From positions 58,184,501 through 58,248,500 of the forward strand of contig NC_092520.1 in the NCBI RefSeq assembly GCF_037038585.1: a stretch of 64,000 nucleotides of DNA, given 5' to 3'. Under the pieces are notes generated by a model that was not told where the DNA came from, ran no database searches, and worked only from the letters and a program-made list of their open reading frames with translations. The stretch's first letter is position 1, and each line of letters opens with the position of its first letter. Position numbers and translations under genes: made by a program. The stretch comes from Patagioenas fasciata. Taxonomy: Eukaryota > Chordata > Aves > Columbiformes > Columbidae. This document shows, in pieces, positions 38,156-52,152 of this stretch.

Positions 38156-40715
38156 TTTTACATAGCCATCTTCAGAAAAATGGCAAACTATTATTTTTAT
38201 TTCTGTTATAAAAAATTATCATGAAACAGATTTTACCTGAAAAGCGATAAACAATGAAGTTAATGCTAAATATAGGCGGGGGAAGGGGGATGGGGAGTGT
38301 AGCTTATTTGCTGCTTTGCAATTTTTTAACTTCAGAATAATGAAGTTATTTGTCTGGCGACAGGAAATTCCAAACCAATAACTGAACAGGACTCTGTTTA
38401 AAATTGTGATCCTGCTCTGTTCTAGGTCACATAGGATGTACAAGCTCTTAAATGCAAGAGAAATGTCACAGTGTTATGTGGGATAGTAAAATAATTTAAA
38501 TTCTTTCAGGATGTGTGCTTTATTGCCTTTGATTCCACATGATATTCCTGGTAAAAAGTTGTGTATGGAAGCCAAAATTATAACATTTCTGCTTACCTAG
38601 TAACAGGCAGGACCACAGTCCTGCAGCAGCACTCTTCTGGTTTGAACTTCAGGATTTCTTTCCCCAATCGTATTCCTACCTTATTCTCCACCTTCTTTCT
38701 CCAGCTTCCTTTTCACTTCACACAAATATCATGGTACTCTTTCCATTGTGATCTTGCACTCCTATCCCTGGACAACAAAAGACTTACCTACCTAATGCAT
38801 GGGTTAATGTTATCCAGACCACCTCGTCCACCTAAGTGATATTTTCTAAATATTGTTTTAGTTTCTCATTGCTTACAAGTATTTTCCAGATCTGCATTCT
38901 TTCAAAATATTGGAATATACATGCTAAAATATTTTCACATTCTCTTTTCATGCTCAATAGACCCTGTCTTTATTAATGAATACTCTTTCTGCTGGTGCTT
39001 TCAATAGTCCAGTTTTTTGGTATGTGCTAGCAGACACTGTTTTTCACCTAGATTTATCTTCTAACTCTCAGTCTTCCAATAAACATTTGTACTTCGTTAG
39101 CTCTCTACGATATTTCTGTATTACAGCCTGACCTTAAAATAATTTTCTGTTTATTACAGTCTCCTTGGCTTCTAGGTATGTCAGTATATTGTCTTCTCAT
39201 TCTACATATGTGTTTATAAAGGTATTCTTGCTAATATGTAATGTAACTTTTCCTTTGGAACACCACAGACATTAGGAGGAAAAAACCCAACAACCCTAAA
39301 CAAACAGCCCCTCGTATTTATCTTTAGTCATGTTCATCTATGCAAAAAGATTATATGGCATATTTATGTGCATGAAATTCTATGACTAGATAAATTCTGA
39401 GCAGCAGCTATACGTCTTAAATGCTTAAAGCCTGAAGAAATTTGTGGACCTCCATTGTGTGTGCAGGAAATGGAAGGAAATCTGGCACTTGTTGCTAGGC
39501 AAACAGTGCCTACCAACACAGCACTTACAAGTAATATATCCAAAGTTTGCCAGTTTAACTAGTAAGAATGTGAAATTGCTGCCAATGCAGTTTGCCTGTG
39601 TTGTATTTCTAAAATGAATGTAAACTTCTTTTCCTAACCAAAAATTCATGCCCACAAAATGTAAACCCTGCTGCTTCTGTAGGCTGCCAGTTCCAGATGG
39701 GGAAAAAATAAACATTTTGGGGGAGTTTTTTACTGGGATGTACTGAGCACCTCTCAAGACTGTCGATTTCTGCGTGAATTAATGAAACTCACAATTACTC
39801 TGTAATGGGCACACTTAGGGTTTTGAAAATCAGCACCCATATTCAAGGGGTATGACACTGGGAGGGGTATTGATGTGGCAAAGGGATCCAAGTAGCATTT
39901 TGAGTAGGTTCAGTGTTTGCTTCTCCTCCATTGCATGCTATGAACACTGAAATGAAAGGGAAATGACTATGGGTTTTAAGAATTGGAGAGGTCACAGGAA
40001 GACATCCTACAGGGTATTCCCAAAACAATGTAGACAAACCAGCAAGTAATCAGTCATTTTAGATGAGATAAGAATGTGTTTGAATATTATATGTGCATTT
40101 GGGTGGGCTACACAGAGAAATTAGAAGCACATTTGATATGTTGTGTTTATCTAATTTTAAAGCCTTTCCAAGATTTTAAAAAAATATCCACTGTCTAATT
40201 GGGATTAATCCAAGCAGTGTTATTGCTGAATTCATTAAGATAGACCTTCTTCAGGATCATCACACTTTATTACATGTACCTTTACTTTAAAATGTTTGTA
40301 ACAGAAAATGTTTGACTAATTTGTATTCAATTAAAGAATGAAACTTCCTTTATTCCACTATGACCTAAATAATTTTTCTCTTGTGGACTGCTATAGTGTG
40401 CGTATCTAACAAAGATCCCAGTTGTATGCATTTTGTAGCTTTGTAGCTTTGATTGGCAACTGTAATATAAATGAGATTCTGCTTTGCTCAATGATTGTCA
40501 TTCAGACATTCTTTGGAGAGAACATGAATCTGAACTAATGGCAAGAAAATTAAACAGTTCTTCTATTGATTTGTTAATTCTTATCATTATAAAGGCATTT
40601 CCTTTAGGGAAATTGCATTCTTTTTGGGAATATCTTCTGCAAGGCCAGAATTGATTCCTGATGTGATCGCATCTCATCCTTTTGACTGACAAGGTTGACT
40701 TTTTCTGGCAAGCTA

Positions 40716-41165
40716 CTTTTTTAATGTGTTTTTTTTTTTTCCTTCTTTGCATTTTCCTTCCCATGTCATTTTTTCTTTCTCTTTCATTTCCATCTCCATT
40801 TTGAGTATATGTTTTGGCAATTGTCTATATTTTCTCACCTTCCCTTTTCATTTTCTGTCCTTTATTCTGAATCCTCTCTGCAGTCCTGTGGTTTTGATCC
40901 CTGTGCTCCACATTGTATCCCAGTCCTTTCTACTAATCTGTGCCTGGCCCTTTTTCTTTCCTTATTTTATTTGTTCAATACCTCAGACTCTGTCATTTCT
41001 TCTTCATTTGCTTCTAGGTTCCTAACAGATGCTGTATTTAATAGTCACCTCTGGCTACTCCTACAGCCATAGTCCTTGTGCACTTAAAGCAACTCTGACA
41101 TGTATACCTGGTTCCTCTCCCTCCCTCCCCCCTCCAATACTTTTCTTTTTTCCTTTTTCTTTCCT
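40716..41165. repeat. Pyrimidine-skewed (C+T rich) tract
   Basis: Over about 450 bases the + strand is strongly biased to C and T, with repeated TTTTC, TTCC and CTCCCTCCC words. It includes a poly-T at 40728-40740 and a C-rich segment at 41115-41135. This produces several overlapping false open frames on the + strand. It could be a decayed CT microsatellite or a polypyrimidine-rich intron segment. Confidence 0.6.
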
Positions 41166-41960
41166 ATGGAGAACATTGACTGAGGATATTTATTTAAGGA
41201 GAAATATGTCCCTCTTAGATTTTAATATTTTCAGTACCATTTGCAAAGTAGCTGTGTCGATCTGTTATTCATTTACATTTGTTGGTCTAAGCCATCATAG
41301 TTAGTCTTACATTTATCCATATTCATAAGTTTCAGGGTGCTGGCATGAATTTGTTGACCTTGTGTAATCTGTCTTTCAAATTGATCTGCTTCTTAGAACA
41401 ACTACCACATACATAATGAACAGACATTATTAATTTTTGTGTTAATTGATTTTCCACAGAGTATGAAAGCTAACCAGGGTTACACGCTGGAGAAACTTTG
41501 TGAGACAAAGCTATGTAACTAAAAGGGGGAACAGGGGAACTTGGAGTTGTTTTTATGTTTCAAGGTGCTATTTTAACAATGATTAATTGCATTATTCTTA
41601 TTTTCTGTGACTCTAGTAGATACTTTCTCCAAGTTAACGTGTTTCTTTTTGTCTTTTATTTAAATTCTATTAATAACCATGTAATTCTCTGACTAGCCAA
41701 GGTCTTGTTGAAACTAGATGGGTTTCTGATTATGTCACGCTTGAAAACGCATGAATAAGCAGCATGAACAGAAGAATTGTAAGTGCAATACGTGTTGTGT
41801 TAGAGTTCCTATTAGTGTGCCTCAGTCAGAAGCAGAAATGCCTTGGTTTTCTCCTGGATTTCTGAACTTTCCCTATTGTCTCCTTTTAGTTTTTCTAGAC
41901 CTTACACCCTCACCTTCCCCCTCAAAATGTTTCTAAAATGTACAAATAAGAGAAGGCGTA

Positions 41961-42026
41961 GGGGAAAAAAAAAGAAAAAATGGAAAATATTAAAAAAATA
42001 AAAAAGGAAAAAAGAAGAAAAAATAC
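41961..42026. repeat. A-rich purine tract
   Basis: About 65 bases composed mainly of A with scattered G and T (GGAAAAAAAAAGAAAAAATG and similar). Low complexity. Confidence 0.85.
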
Positions 42027-45000
42027 TCTTCTATTATTAAGGCAGCTTGGTGAAAATTCTCTGTTTGTCTCCTTTTTTTCTATTGTCTCGTTTAAAACTC
42101 CTTTAAAAGACTCATCTTCATCTCAAAATCAGACTGAGAAGAACAATAAGAGGCTTGTTTACTGAATCTCTAATGTAAGTGAGGGTTTTTTTCTCTTTGT
42201 TTTCCACTTATTGCCACAAAAGTTCTTAGGAATTTTCTCTTTTGAAAGCTGACAGAGAATCTATCTTTTCATCTGTCTATGTGAAAGATGTGTTAACAAA
42301 AGCTACCCAACATCCTTTGTTAGAGCAGCCTTACTTTCTCCTGCCGTGACTGAGGTTTTGAAGATCTCCTGATCATTTCACGAGATGAGAGGACTTCCAT
42401 GTCATGAGCGGGATGATTAGACTCGAGATTGAAAACAGACGTGAAAATCGATGATGTGAGTTTTGCCATTGACTTCAGCAATCCCAGTCTCTTCTGGTTC
42501 CTTTTCTGCTTTCGGGATTCATTCTGTATGTTCTCCTCCATTCCTTCTAACTGAAGAAGGAAGTGCACAGTGCAAAGTGCAGGGACAAGACCACTGACTT
42601 ACATGAGCTGGGTCTGGAGACGGAGCCTGTCTCACTCTGCCGTGTGAATACTTTTGGAACTTTAACTTGTCTTATATCTCTTCCAGTTTGTTTTATTCCC
42701 TGTCTGTAAAGAATAGATTTTTTTTCTCTCACAGTTTTTGCGCATTGTGGATGTAAACGGCCACACAAACACCTAATAGTAGATTATGATATGCTAAAAT
42801 AATATGGCAATGGAATTATATAAATATCTGAAGTTAAAAGAATGTAGGACTCTGCCAGAAATCACTTCAGAGCTTTGAGGTATATTTTTCCCTGTGCTTC
42901 ATACTTTTTCAGAAATGGAAAATGTTCAGTTGTTTGGATTGATTTTTTTTTTCTAAATTCATTTCCTATTAGCACTACATTTAACTGCGCATCAAGAAGA
43001 ATAACAACATAAAGGGACTGATTAGTTCAATTATACCACTCACACCTTGAAATAATCTTTTTACAGTAGGAATCTGAAACATAATGTTTCAAGAGCAAAT
43101 AAAACCACCTGTTCACCTTTTATCCATTACATTCTTCTAGTTTAAGGGATTTCTGTGACTTATTTCAAACCAAGCAATAAAAATAGAGCTAATTTCAGTT
43201 TGCATGAATTGCAGTCTCTGGTATTTTAAAAATGTATAATACTGTGCTGATTGCTCTTTGTTTAAAAGCATGGTAATCTGTGCATACTGTCGCAGTTGGA
43301 GCCATGTTCCCACCTGCCAGTTATTTTCTCACTTTGTCTCTGGGCAAGTAGTTTTTAATTTTGCTCTTTAAGTTATCTGACGTAAAGAATAAATAATATT
43401 AATGTGCCCACTCTGCAAAAGCTGTAGATTACTTTGTGTCTCCATACATTGTTTGACCATGTCTTTTATAGAAAGATCTGAGCATAGTCACCCACCCAAT
43501 TTTGATGATGTACCTGAGGCACCTCATTTAGGAGCCTGTATATCTTGCTAAAATGCTTATACTGGTTTTCAGACTGTGCTGTTCAGATCTGCGAGGGGCC
43601 ATGGATTGTATGTCAAGTTTTCACAAAAGGCAACTGAAGAACTCAGGTTCTAATATATATTTGACAAAATAGTTGAGTTTTCTGAAGAGGATAACATGTC
43701 AGGTGGAAAATGTTGAGAGGTCTGTAAAGCAAGAATAATGTACATCCTGATATAGCCTTTTTTGTTTTTTTCCTTCAGGAAATAAGCAGGCCTACTTAAG
43801 ATCTGGATCAAACCAAACCTCTTACTGAAACCACCTATCTCTCTCCCTTCGAGAATAGACAAGCTTAGGGTGATCCAGCTTTTAACTTAACCAAGGAGCT
43901 CAAGTGCATTCTTTTCCATGGGAAGAACTGAAGGCCCTGCTAAGAATTAATAATACTCAGATACCAGAGTAATCTGGAGTGCTTTCATAATCCTCTCTAA
44001 ATGAATATCTGGAAAAATGTAATTTTTCTTTCATGGCCTTCCTTTCATTCTTTCTGCCGGTCTTCTTATTCGCAAAGAAGGTGCAATGATTTGTTGAATA
44101 CCTTATTTCTGTTACAGTCTCTTCGCTGATTTTCCTGTTATTCCTTTCATTATTCCTTCCTTCTGACTGAATCAAGCCACTGGATTTAGAAAATTCTTAG
44201 AAGTCAGGATGCTATCGATCCAGACCTGACCTTTTTTGAAGACTGACTGCAATTGCAATACTTCTTAGCCTTCTGTCTCTGTTAGGTTAAAATTTCCCAA
44301 ATACCATATATCACAATTTGAAAAGAGAAATGTATTTCAGTTTCACCAAGGAGACAGTGCACAACTTGGTAAATTAATAAGCCTGTACTTTGGAGACTGT
44401 GCTAACAACAAAAGGTGCTGCAGAAGTTTCGGCTGGACTGTAGAAGAAACTGTCAACCTGAGTCATGTCCTAGGAATCACGATCCGTCTTTATTTTGCTG
44501 AGCTTTAGATTCTTCCTAAAGCTTGTAAAGAAGCCCACAATTTCTGAACAGGTTAAAAGTTTGGAAATGTTTAGCTTTTCTAAAAGCATAGGGAAAAATT
44601 AGACAGTATTAAGAGATGATTAATGTTCAAAAAGCAAGGGAAGAAAAACCTAATACTTAGCAGTACTGTGGGGGAAGACTATAGCCAAAACAAATCTTGA
44701 GAAGCCTTTGTTTAACATTTGGCACTGCTGAAAAGAATGTATGAATGTGGGTGCAACTTATGTACTCAGAATTATATTTCGCTTTTGACCCACGCTCTTC
44801 ATTGGAATGCCAGGGTATGTCCCTCTTATGTGTCCTTGGTGGTCAGTTATTTTCAAAACTTTCTAAAATGAGATTTTAATGCACCTGTGTTTTTCCCTCC
44901 AATAATGAATATTGATCCAAGACTCTGTTTTTAAACATTACTGCAAGCTAGCACATGCTTGAATACTCCAGTTTTATACACTTCTTTTGTAATGAATTTT

Positions 45001-47002
45001 CCCCATATGCTAACAAAAGTTTTGGAGAGGTTAGTGACTCAGTTTCAGGGATTACTAGCTGGTATTTAACAATTTAAATCCAAGCTGTGAAAAGCCATGG
45101 ACCTGTTGTTTCCCACTTTTATTTTCTATGTCAAGTGTGCATCTGCACTGTTTTGGAGAGAGAGGAACCAGATTTCCTGCCAGACACAAGTCTAACAGAG
45201 ATGGTTAATGGTATTTGTGATCTTGGCTTAGGGATTCATAAATTAGTAGAGAACTTCCCTGTTTAAAAATCAAAAAATATGTTTTTGTTTTAGATCTGAG
45301 GAAACTCATTAACTTTGTTTATAGTTGCTTGTTGAGATGCTACTGTGCAAAGTGCACCCACAAAGAATTTCTTTTAAACTAAACTTTTTGAAAAAGGCTG
45401 TAGGAAGAATGTGCAAGTACATTCCTTAATTCACTACATATGTAAAATCACCATTAAATAAAATTGTTATCCATTCCAATTAACTGAATATACTTATAAT
45501 AAACTTATGGAGAAATTATATTTCGTAAAGCATAAACACGACTTTCATAGCAAATATTAAAAATTAATCTATCGTTAGTAGAGAGCACTAAGTAAAATTA
45601 TTTCAGATAAGGAAGTACATCTTCTATGACATTCTTGGTTTTAAAAAAGTCTTTGAATAACCAGTCAGTCATTGCTCAAGCACAATTACTGAGTAATAAC
45701 TTTTTACGATATTACTAAATTTCACTTAAGTGTAGTCATTGTGGGAGATTTGCAGTTGTTTTATGAGTGTATGTCCCCTTTCACCCCTCCAGCTCACTGT
45801 GCAAAGGAGAGGTAGCATAAATTTATCAGCTTCTGACTCAATGGTGACTACATAGTCATCAAACAGGCCTTGTGCAGTGAGTTGACTTGAATTAGGTGTA
45901 GATTCTCATGTGTGTGTCTCATGTACAGATTGTGCCAGGCTTGTTATTTTGACTTTTTAGTCATTGGGTTTACCATGCTGTAAATAATATTTAAGATTCC
46001 TTTTTCGTAATCTGTGGAGCTGTCTTACCCAGCTGGCTTGTTCTATGTAATATTTATGTAACTGGTATGTTTACTGTGAGCTTGTTTGACCAGCTGCTAA
46101 CCAGTGAACTGCAGAAGGTCTGATTATGTTTGGAGAATGCTACAGAGACTTGTAAATCACCTGTGCTAGAGTTTGTTATGGATCCCAGTAAGAAAGGCAC
46201 TCAGACTCCATAAGGTATTGTTTAAAATATCTTTTATTGGAGATAACACAAAAAAAGAAAAAGGGGATAACAGAGATAATCTTACATCTCTTCAGATGCT
46301 GGCAACCTGAAATTGTACAACATCAGATGGAGCTCTAATCAAGGCATGGCAGGCTGCCTGGATCCTGTCCATGCTGAGGTTCACCAGCGTTATGACCTTC
46401 ACACCTCTTACAGGATTTTGTTAGAACTAAATATTATGTGTCAATTTGGCTGTCAGGCAAAAGGATATTCACATGAGAACTTTAAGACAAAGGCAAAGAC
46501 ACACAGGTGGCATCCTCCCCAGGCATTACGTGTGAGCCTGGCCACATATTTCATGCAAATCAAATGCAACTAGTGCTCGTCTGAGCTAACCCAGTCCTTA
46601 AAGTCTGCGGTGTCAACCTGTGCTCTACGTAGTCTTCAGTACCAGATGCATTCATTTTGAATGTGCATTGTGTATAACATAACTTTACCCATAAATAACA
46701 GCACCCTGAGGGGCTCACAAAACTGCTGCAGGAAATAAAAACATTGCAGGGGAAGATAGCCCAGAGTTTTTTGCTATATATATGGTCACTAATGCTGGAT
46801 CAGAGCTGACTCTTAAAGCTCCAAGGGACACTGGCATGGGAAGGATGGTGTTTGTCTAGGTAGAGGGAATAACCATGGCACCATCACCTAGCTGCAGCTC
46901 TATAGACCAGAGCACTGGTGCTGGCAGCAGTAGGGATAGCAGGGAATTTGTGGGTGAAACAGGCTTGCACTGAAAACTTCACAATTATTGAATCCAGAAG
47001 GA

Positions 47003-47045
47003 AAAGAGCTTTCCTCAAGTTACTTGTCAAAGAGCTTTTCTCAAG
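47003..47045. repeat. Short direct repeat (17 bp, period 26)
   Basis: AAAGAGCTTTCCTCAAG and AAAGAGCTTTTCTCAAG are separated by ttacttgtc and differ at one base. Confidence 0.85.
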
Positions 47046-48999
47046 CAATAGCCACCGAGTGTTAGATTTTCAGGTCAGTACCATAGATATCTGAGACTGG
47101 AAGCATTAAGAGTCTTTCGTCCCTCTTTGGGACTAAGATCCCACAGCTGGAAACTTCAAGAACTCTGATACAAATGTGGTTTTCAAGGTTTCCAGACTTA
47201 CTGGCAGACAGCCAAAGAGGTGAAACTGTGGGGGCCCTCAGGTTTTCATGGGTTCTTCTCTTGTGCCAATGGGACTCTAGAAGTCCTTTGATGGTTTGGC
47301 TTAAATTGAGTAGCTGCTGGGCAGGCCTTTCCGGGGATGGTTGTTAATAATTCATCTGCCACTATTTCTGAAAATAAAAACCCTGCAGGATTTGTGGGGC
47401 TTTAAGGGTGGTAGTGGTAGTGAAACCAAACACCAATTGTTTAGTCTCACAGAGAATAAGGAATTCTCCTTCAGTCAGTTTTGGATCATTGTTTTTGGGC
47501 TTATGGAGCCCAAAGGTCATGTACAGCCATGAACTATGGAAGGAGCCAGTGTTAGTGAACCCAGAGCACCTACCAAACCAGCTCAGACTCAGGAAACGGG
47601 GTTTATTTAACTCAGCTATTTCAGCTCTGGAGCACAGTAACACAAACATCAACCTGCGGGGTTTGTAAATCTTTCCTTCCCACAAGCATGTAGATTTTAG
47701 AGTGTCTACAAGTTTTAGTGTCTGCATAGCTGAATATGTGAAGCTCCTTTGTATTTTTTTTTTCCTTCGCTGCAAGTTATTTCATGGAAAGGAATTGTTC
47801 GTGTTTCAAGTATAATTTTGTTTGATATGTGCAGTGTCTGTACAAAAGTCTACATGGGTAAAAAGGAACATGTGGAAAAGCAGTCTTCTAGAGGAGCCAA
47901 AGAATACTCCCTCTGCCTATTAAAAGATCTTCCTACTTAAAAGTTTATTATTTTTGTTCTTCAAAAAAATGAGAAACCATTTGGTTAAAAATAAGTAAGG
48001 AATCTTCATACAACCATAGAATTATTAACGGAACCCTTGACTCTAGACTGTTTTGACAGAAAAAACTGATTTATCTCTGTCTCTCTGAGATATTTATATA
48101 ATCTGTCTAAACAGCATGAATCACATTTAAAATTATATCAACTTGTGCCACCTCTGGGGTAACAAACTAGAGCCAATTCAACTGAGTGTTGCTTTCCTTC
48201 ATTTTAATCATTCACAATATCCAGTTGATTTTTATTACAATTGAGTCTGTTCACTTTACACAGAATTTGAATTTATAGCCAAAGGCAGGGGGAAAGGAAG
48301 TGCCGCTAATCATCAGTACTAGGGATTTTTTACCTTTTTAGTACAGGAAGAGGAAAAATGCATATTGTCGTTGATTCTTAAGTATGTGTATGTATACATA
48401 GACACAAATTTATTTGTACTAATTACACGTACACCAGTAATAAAACACATAGATTTTTACACATATAAATGTAGGTTTTATATAGTCTTCAGGTAAAAGA
48501 CTCAAGCTATGAAAGACAGTTTTGTCTCAGCACTGTCCAGTACATAGAAGTGCTAAAACCATGTGTTACCCTTGCCATGTGTGGCAGCTGGAAACAACAA
48601 AATTGGAGTAGCAAAGTTTTGGAAATTTTCATGTCTTGCACATTAATTTTTTAAAACAATAATAAAAAAAAAAATTCAGAATTTACCATGAAATATACTT
48701 CCCCCCAAAAAATCCTTTTAAATCAATTGAGACATTTTCGTATTAAAATGTTACTTTATTTTGTAATTTTGCAAGCAATCTAATAAAACAGAACACAGTA
48801 CATTTAAATCAAGTAGCCGAAATAAAAATGTTTTGTTCTCTTCAATTTTTTTCTTATTCCTGCCATTCCCTTCTTTTCCCCACTAACTAAAATTATATTT
48901 TCAAGCCCTTGAGGTTTACTTTTAATAAATTTTATATTATGAAAATTTTATTTAAATACTTCCATTTTAGTAAATGGCCTATTGAAGTGTTTTAACTGA

Positions 49000-49121
49000 C
49001 TGTGCTCAGTTCTGGGCTCCCCAGTACGTGAGAAATATGGAGCTGCCACAGAGAATCCAGCAAAGGGCCACAAAGATGATGAAGGGACTGGAGCATCTCT
49101 CCTGTGAGCAGAGGCTGAGGT
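49000..49121 (+). mobile_element. CR1 LINE internal fragment (reverse-transcriptase C-terminal region)
   Basis: The segment reads tgtgctcagttctgggctcc, then ccagtacgtgagaaatatgg, agctgccacagagaatccag, and ggagcatctctcctgtgag. This is the CR1 region encoding VQFWAPQ through the RVQRRAT block to GLEHLSYE. About 120 bp remain. Neither the 3' UTR nor the octamer tail is present nearby, so this copy has lost its 3' end as well as its 5' end. Confidence 0.92.
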
Positions 49122-49518
49122 TTAGCTGTAGAAAGAGCTCTAAACAAGGTGGTGTGCAGAGAAATTTTAAGAGCATAGGAGACCATCTCTCTTAGGTCTG
49201 TTTCTTGCTGTGGCTGATACTACTTAATAGAACAGTGAGAGAGAAAAAAATGAAAAAAATTAAACCAAATAATGGACCATGTAAAAGAGTAAAAATAGTT
49301 CTTGGCCTCTATCAGAAATTGTACATATTAAAAACAACCTATGACCAGTGTGTGCAGTTAAAGTCTTTTATAAGTATTATTGTAATATAAATTCTAATCT
49401 TGGCAGTGGAATTGCAGTTGACAGTAAGTGTAGTTTTAAATTTCAAGACTAAGGAAAATCGTGCATAATGACCTCTTCGGACAGAGAAAGATAACTATAG
49501 TCTCAGCAGGGGAGAGCA

Positions 49519-49534
49519 TTATATATATATATAT
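49519..49534. repeat. (TA)n short microsatellite
   Basis: About eight alternating TA units, followed by TTTTTAATTATTATTATT. Confidence 0.85.
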
Positions 49535-50747
49535 TTTTAATTATTATTATTTTTATCCTCTATCTTACAGAAATTAAGTAGACGTTTGAATTCTTCAGTC
49601 TGGTGTTTTCAACTTCTAGAAAAGGTTTTCTACTGATATCACATAATTCATTTAGTGTCTAAAATACCCTCCAAGAGACAACATTTTGATTGATTTTTTT
49701 ATATTCCAATTCAATTTTCTAACATATTTCCATTTTTAAATACACTGATTTTCAAGTATTGTTTGATCTGATCCATATTTTCCTGTTTCTATTACTGTAA
49801 TAAATAAGTTTTTATGTAATGAGAGTATATTACTTACAGGTCATGTGTGCTGCTGATGTGAACCTGAAGTGCTTTCTTCAAATATTCATCTGCAAACAGT
49901 AGTACTTTTCATCTCCTAATTTAGCAATAGCACTTTAAAATTAACTTGTTTCTACAATTTGTTTTGGGATATTGGTAGAAGATTTTAAAACTACAGTATG
50001 CACATTAACTCAAGTGATGGACAATACACTAAAGTATTAATATACTTATGTCAACATGGAACAAAAAAGGTATTGCTAGAAATAATATTGAAGAGTGCAT
50101 GTAATAGAAATATTTGTTACAGATAGTTGATTTATAACTGGAAAATTAAACATTAGTAGTCATGCCCACACACCCACCTCTGGCATATTTTTTGTATTGT
50201 AATGTGGGTTCTGATTGATTTTTTCTTTTAGAACACTATTGAATGTTTATTTACTAAAACATTGCGTTAAGCAATTCCTTGAAAATGTAGCACAAGTGAA
50301 ATAGGACTATTTATTTATTTATTCTCTTTATCTACCAGAGGGCTTTTCCTTTAACAAGTGTATGCAGTAGTTTGTTTTGTTTTTATCTGTACGTCCATTG
50401 GAGTTACGGTTTAACACCATTTGGATGTGTTTGTTGTTAAAGTGCATCCAGTAAGAACTAAATCAAGATGATTTGTCACCACTTTGTTTTAACTCTGAAA
50501 AAACATTTCAGATGGACTCAAAGGGCTGGAGAAGGGGGGGCAGAATCCAAACACTAAAGAGAGCTGAGAGGCAAACTGTGTTACAGGCCCTGTGCACTCT
50601 TGTCACAGTGACTCAGTCGCCCTCCCAGGCTACCCAAAAGCTGATGCTGAATATTCGTACCCATTATTCTGGGTTACTTCAAGGTCTGGACACCCTGAAA
50701 AAACACAGAGAAATTTGCTTAGTGTATGAACATCTAAGCTCAAAGGT

Positions 50748-50774
50748 GGTTTGTGTTTGTTTGTTTGTTTGTTT
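50748..50774. repeat. (GTTT)n microsatellite
   Basis: GGTTTGTG is followed by five GTTT units. Confidence 0.88.
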
Positions 50775-52152
50775 CATTTTTAATAGCCTTTTGAGAAATA
50801 AGTTTCTTTTCCTCCTTAAAGCCCTCTGGGCTTATTGTGTTGCTTTGAAAATCTGTGCTGCAGTTCTTATCAGGGCTGTGGTTTGGTGATAAAGAGGCTT
50901 GAGTGGCACAATCCACTTGAAATGGTCTACTGTCATTAGGCACCTCTTTTCCATCAAATTGCCCTCATCTTTTTTTGAGTTATTTCTAAATTCATATCAG
51001 TCCCCTTAACCCTGTAACCTTTAGCCTCATAGTGTCAGCATAGGAAGAGAAACAAGTGATTGGGATGTGAATGAGGAGCCAGCACTTTTGTGAAAACCCT
51101 CATATTGCTGAACCTAATTTCAGTAGGGATAGAGTCCCTAGGCTATACTGCAAAGGTCTAGAAGATGGCTGGCTTTTATCAGAGGTACAACATGAACAAC
51201 TAAGACCCCAGCCTTATAGAGACATTCATTTCAAACATATTGACATAGGAAAAAAAGAAAAACAGGTAGCGATGTGAACTTTTTTTTTCAGAAACCACAA
51301 CAAGCTTTTCAGAAACTGCAACTCCAACAATTCTGAAAAGATACGCTTCAGCTGAATGCAAGGCATAGTTATTGAGATTGTCAAATGCAACTATTTTGGC
51401 CATTTTCTCGTCTTATCCTAGTGTAACCTGAATTATTTTCACTAGTTTTACATTAGTGTAAAGTAGAAGAATCTGCTTCACTATCTACAGGAAAGAAAGC
51501 CATCCAGTTGGAAAGAACTATTAAAAACATCTTCACTGTGCTGGTCTAGGTTGAGAGTGCAGAAAAATGTTTTAATTTATTACTTTCACAAATTTTTCAA
51601 CTCTTAAAACTCAATCATGGTTCCTACCTAACATCCTACTTTAAAGTGGGAATCCATAACAACCAGTCCTTCATATTTCTTCAGCTATTTCATGAAGTGT
51701 TTTTTAGATTTGAAAAGCACTTCGTGAATCACTCAGTGGTTGCTAAAAATGAATAATAATGAGCCTGATTCAATTACCATGCCAGCTGCTGATTTCCTTC
51801 TGATGACTGACTTTATGCTATAGAGAGGAATCCTTATGCTAAATCTCACCTGCCTGCAGGAAATTCATTCCATTACAATTTTAAAATGAGAACTACCCCC
51901 AATTATCTTCTTACATAGAATAATTGGACTTACATTATTAAAAATAAGTGACAGCGAGGACATCTGAGTGTATTTTAATGTCTGGTCAAACAGCCTGGAT
52001 CTTTGTACTCCAATAAGAGACTTCTGTAGGAAGAGTTACTGTGCTATAACTAATGCTGCACAACCACATAAAGACAGTATCTCTATTAGTCTTGGCTTAA
52101 TGAACCAAGAATTTATTTAAGAGCTTGGTCCTTGCAGTTTAACAAGCACATG

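Larger units (their letters stand above)
28136..40715. other. Intronic sequence without recognisable gene or dispersed repeat
   Basis: AT-rich DNA with no CR1 remnant seen over more than 12 kb. It has an 18-bp tandem duplication at 33516-33556 and a GTT/GTTTT low-complexity tract at 38119-38155. Open frames are short and have no EGF-type or other recognisable pattern. Any function here would have to be non-coding, and conservation cannot be judged from one sequence. Confidence 0.6.
41166..48999. other. Intronic sequence; A-rich tract and one unassigned block
   Basis: AT-rich DNA with an A-rich purine run at 41961-42026. From about 46150 to 47700 composition shifts to fewer A/T, with poly-adenylation-like hexamers on both strands and a 26-bp-period duplication at 47003-47045. 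This may be an old dispersed element, but I could not identify a family. No gene is seen. Confidence 0.55.

Noticed and set aside
47362..47775. 137-codon minus-strand open frame
   Set aside because: Low-information sequence with Thr and Lys runs, overlapping frames on the other strand and no recognisable family. Treated as chance within the unassigned block.
50473..50889. 138-codon + strand open frame with an acceptor-like CAG near 50510
   Set aside because: The second half is created by the GTTT microsatellite, no donor is found at a sensible position, and ITGBL1 needs no exon here.
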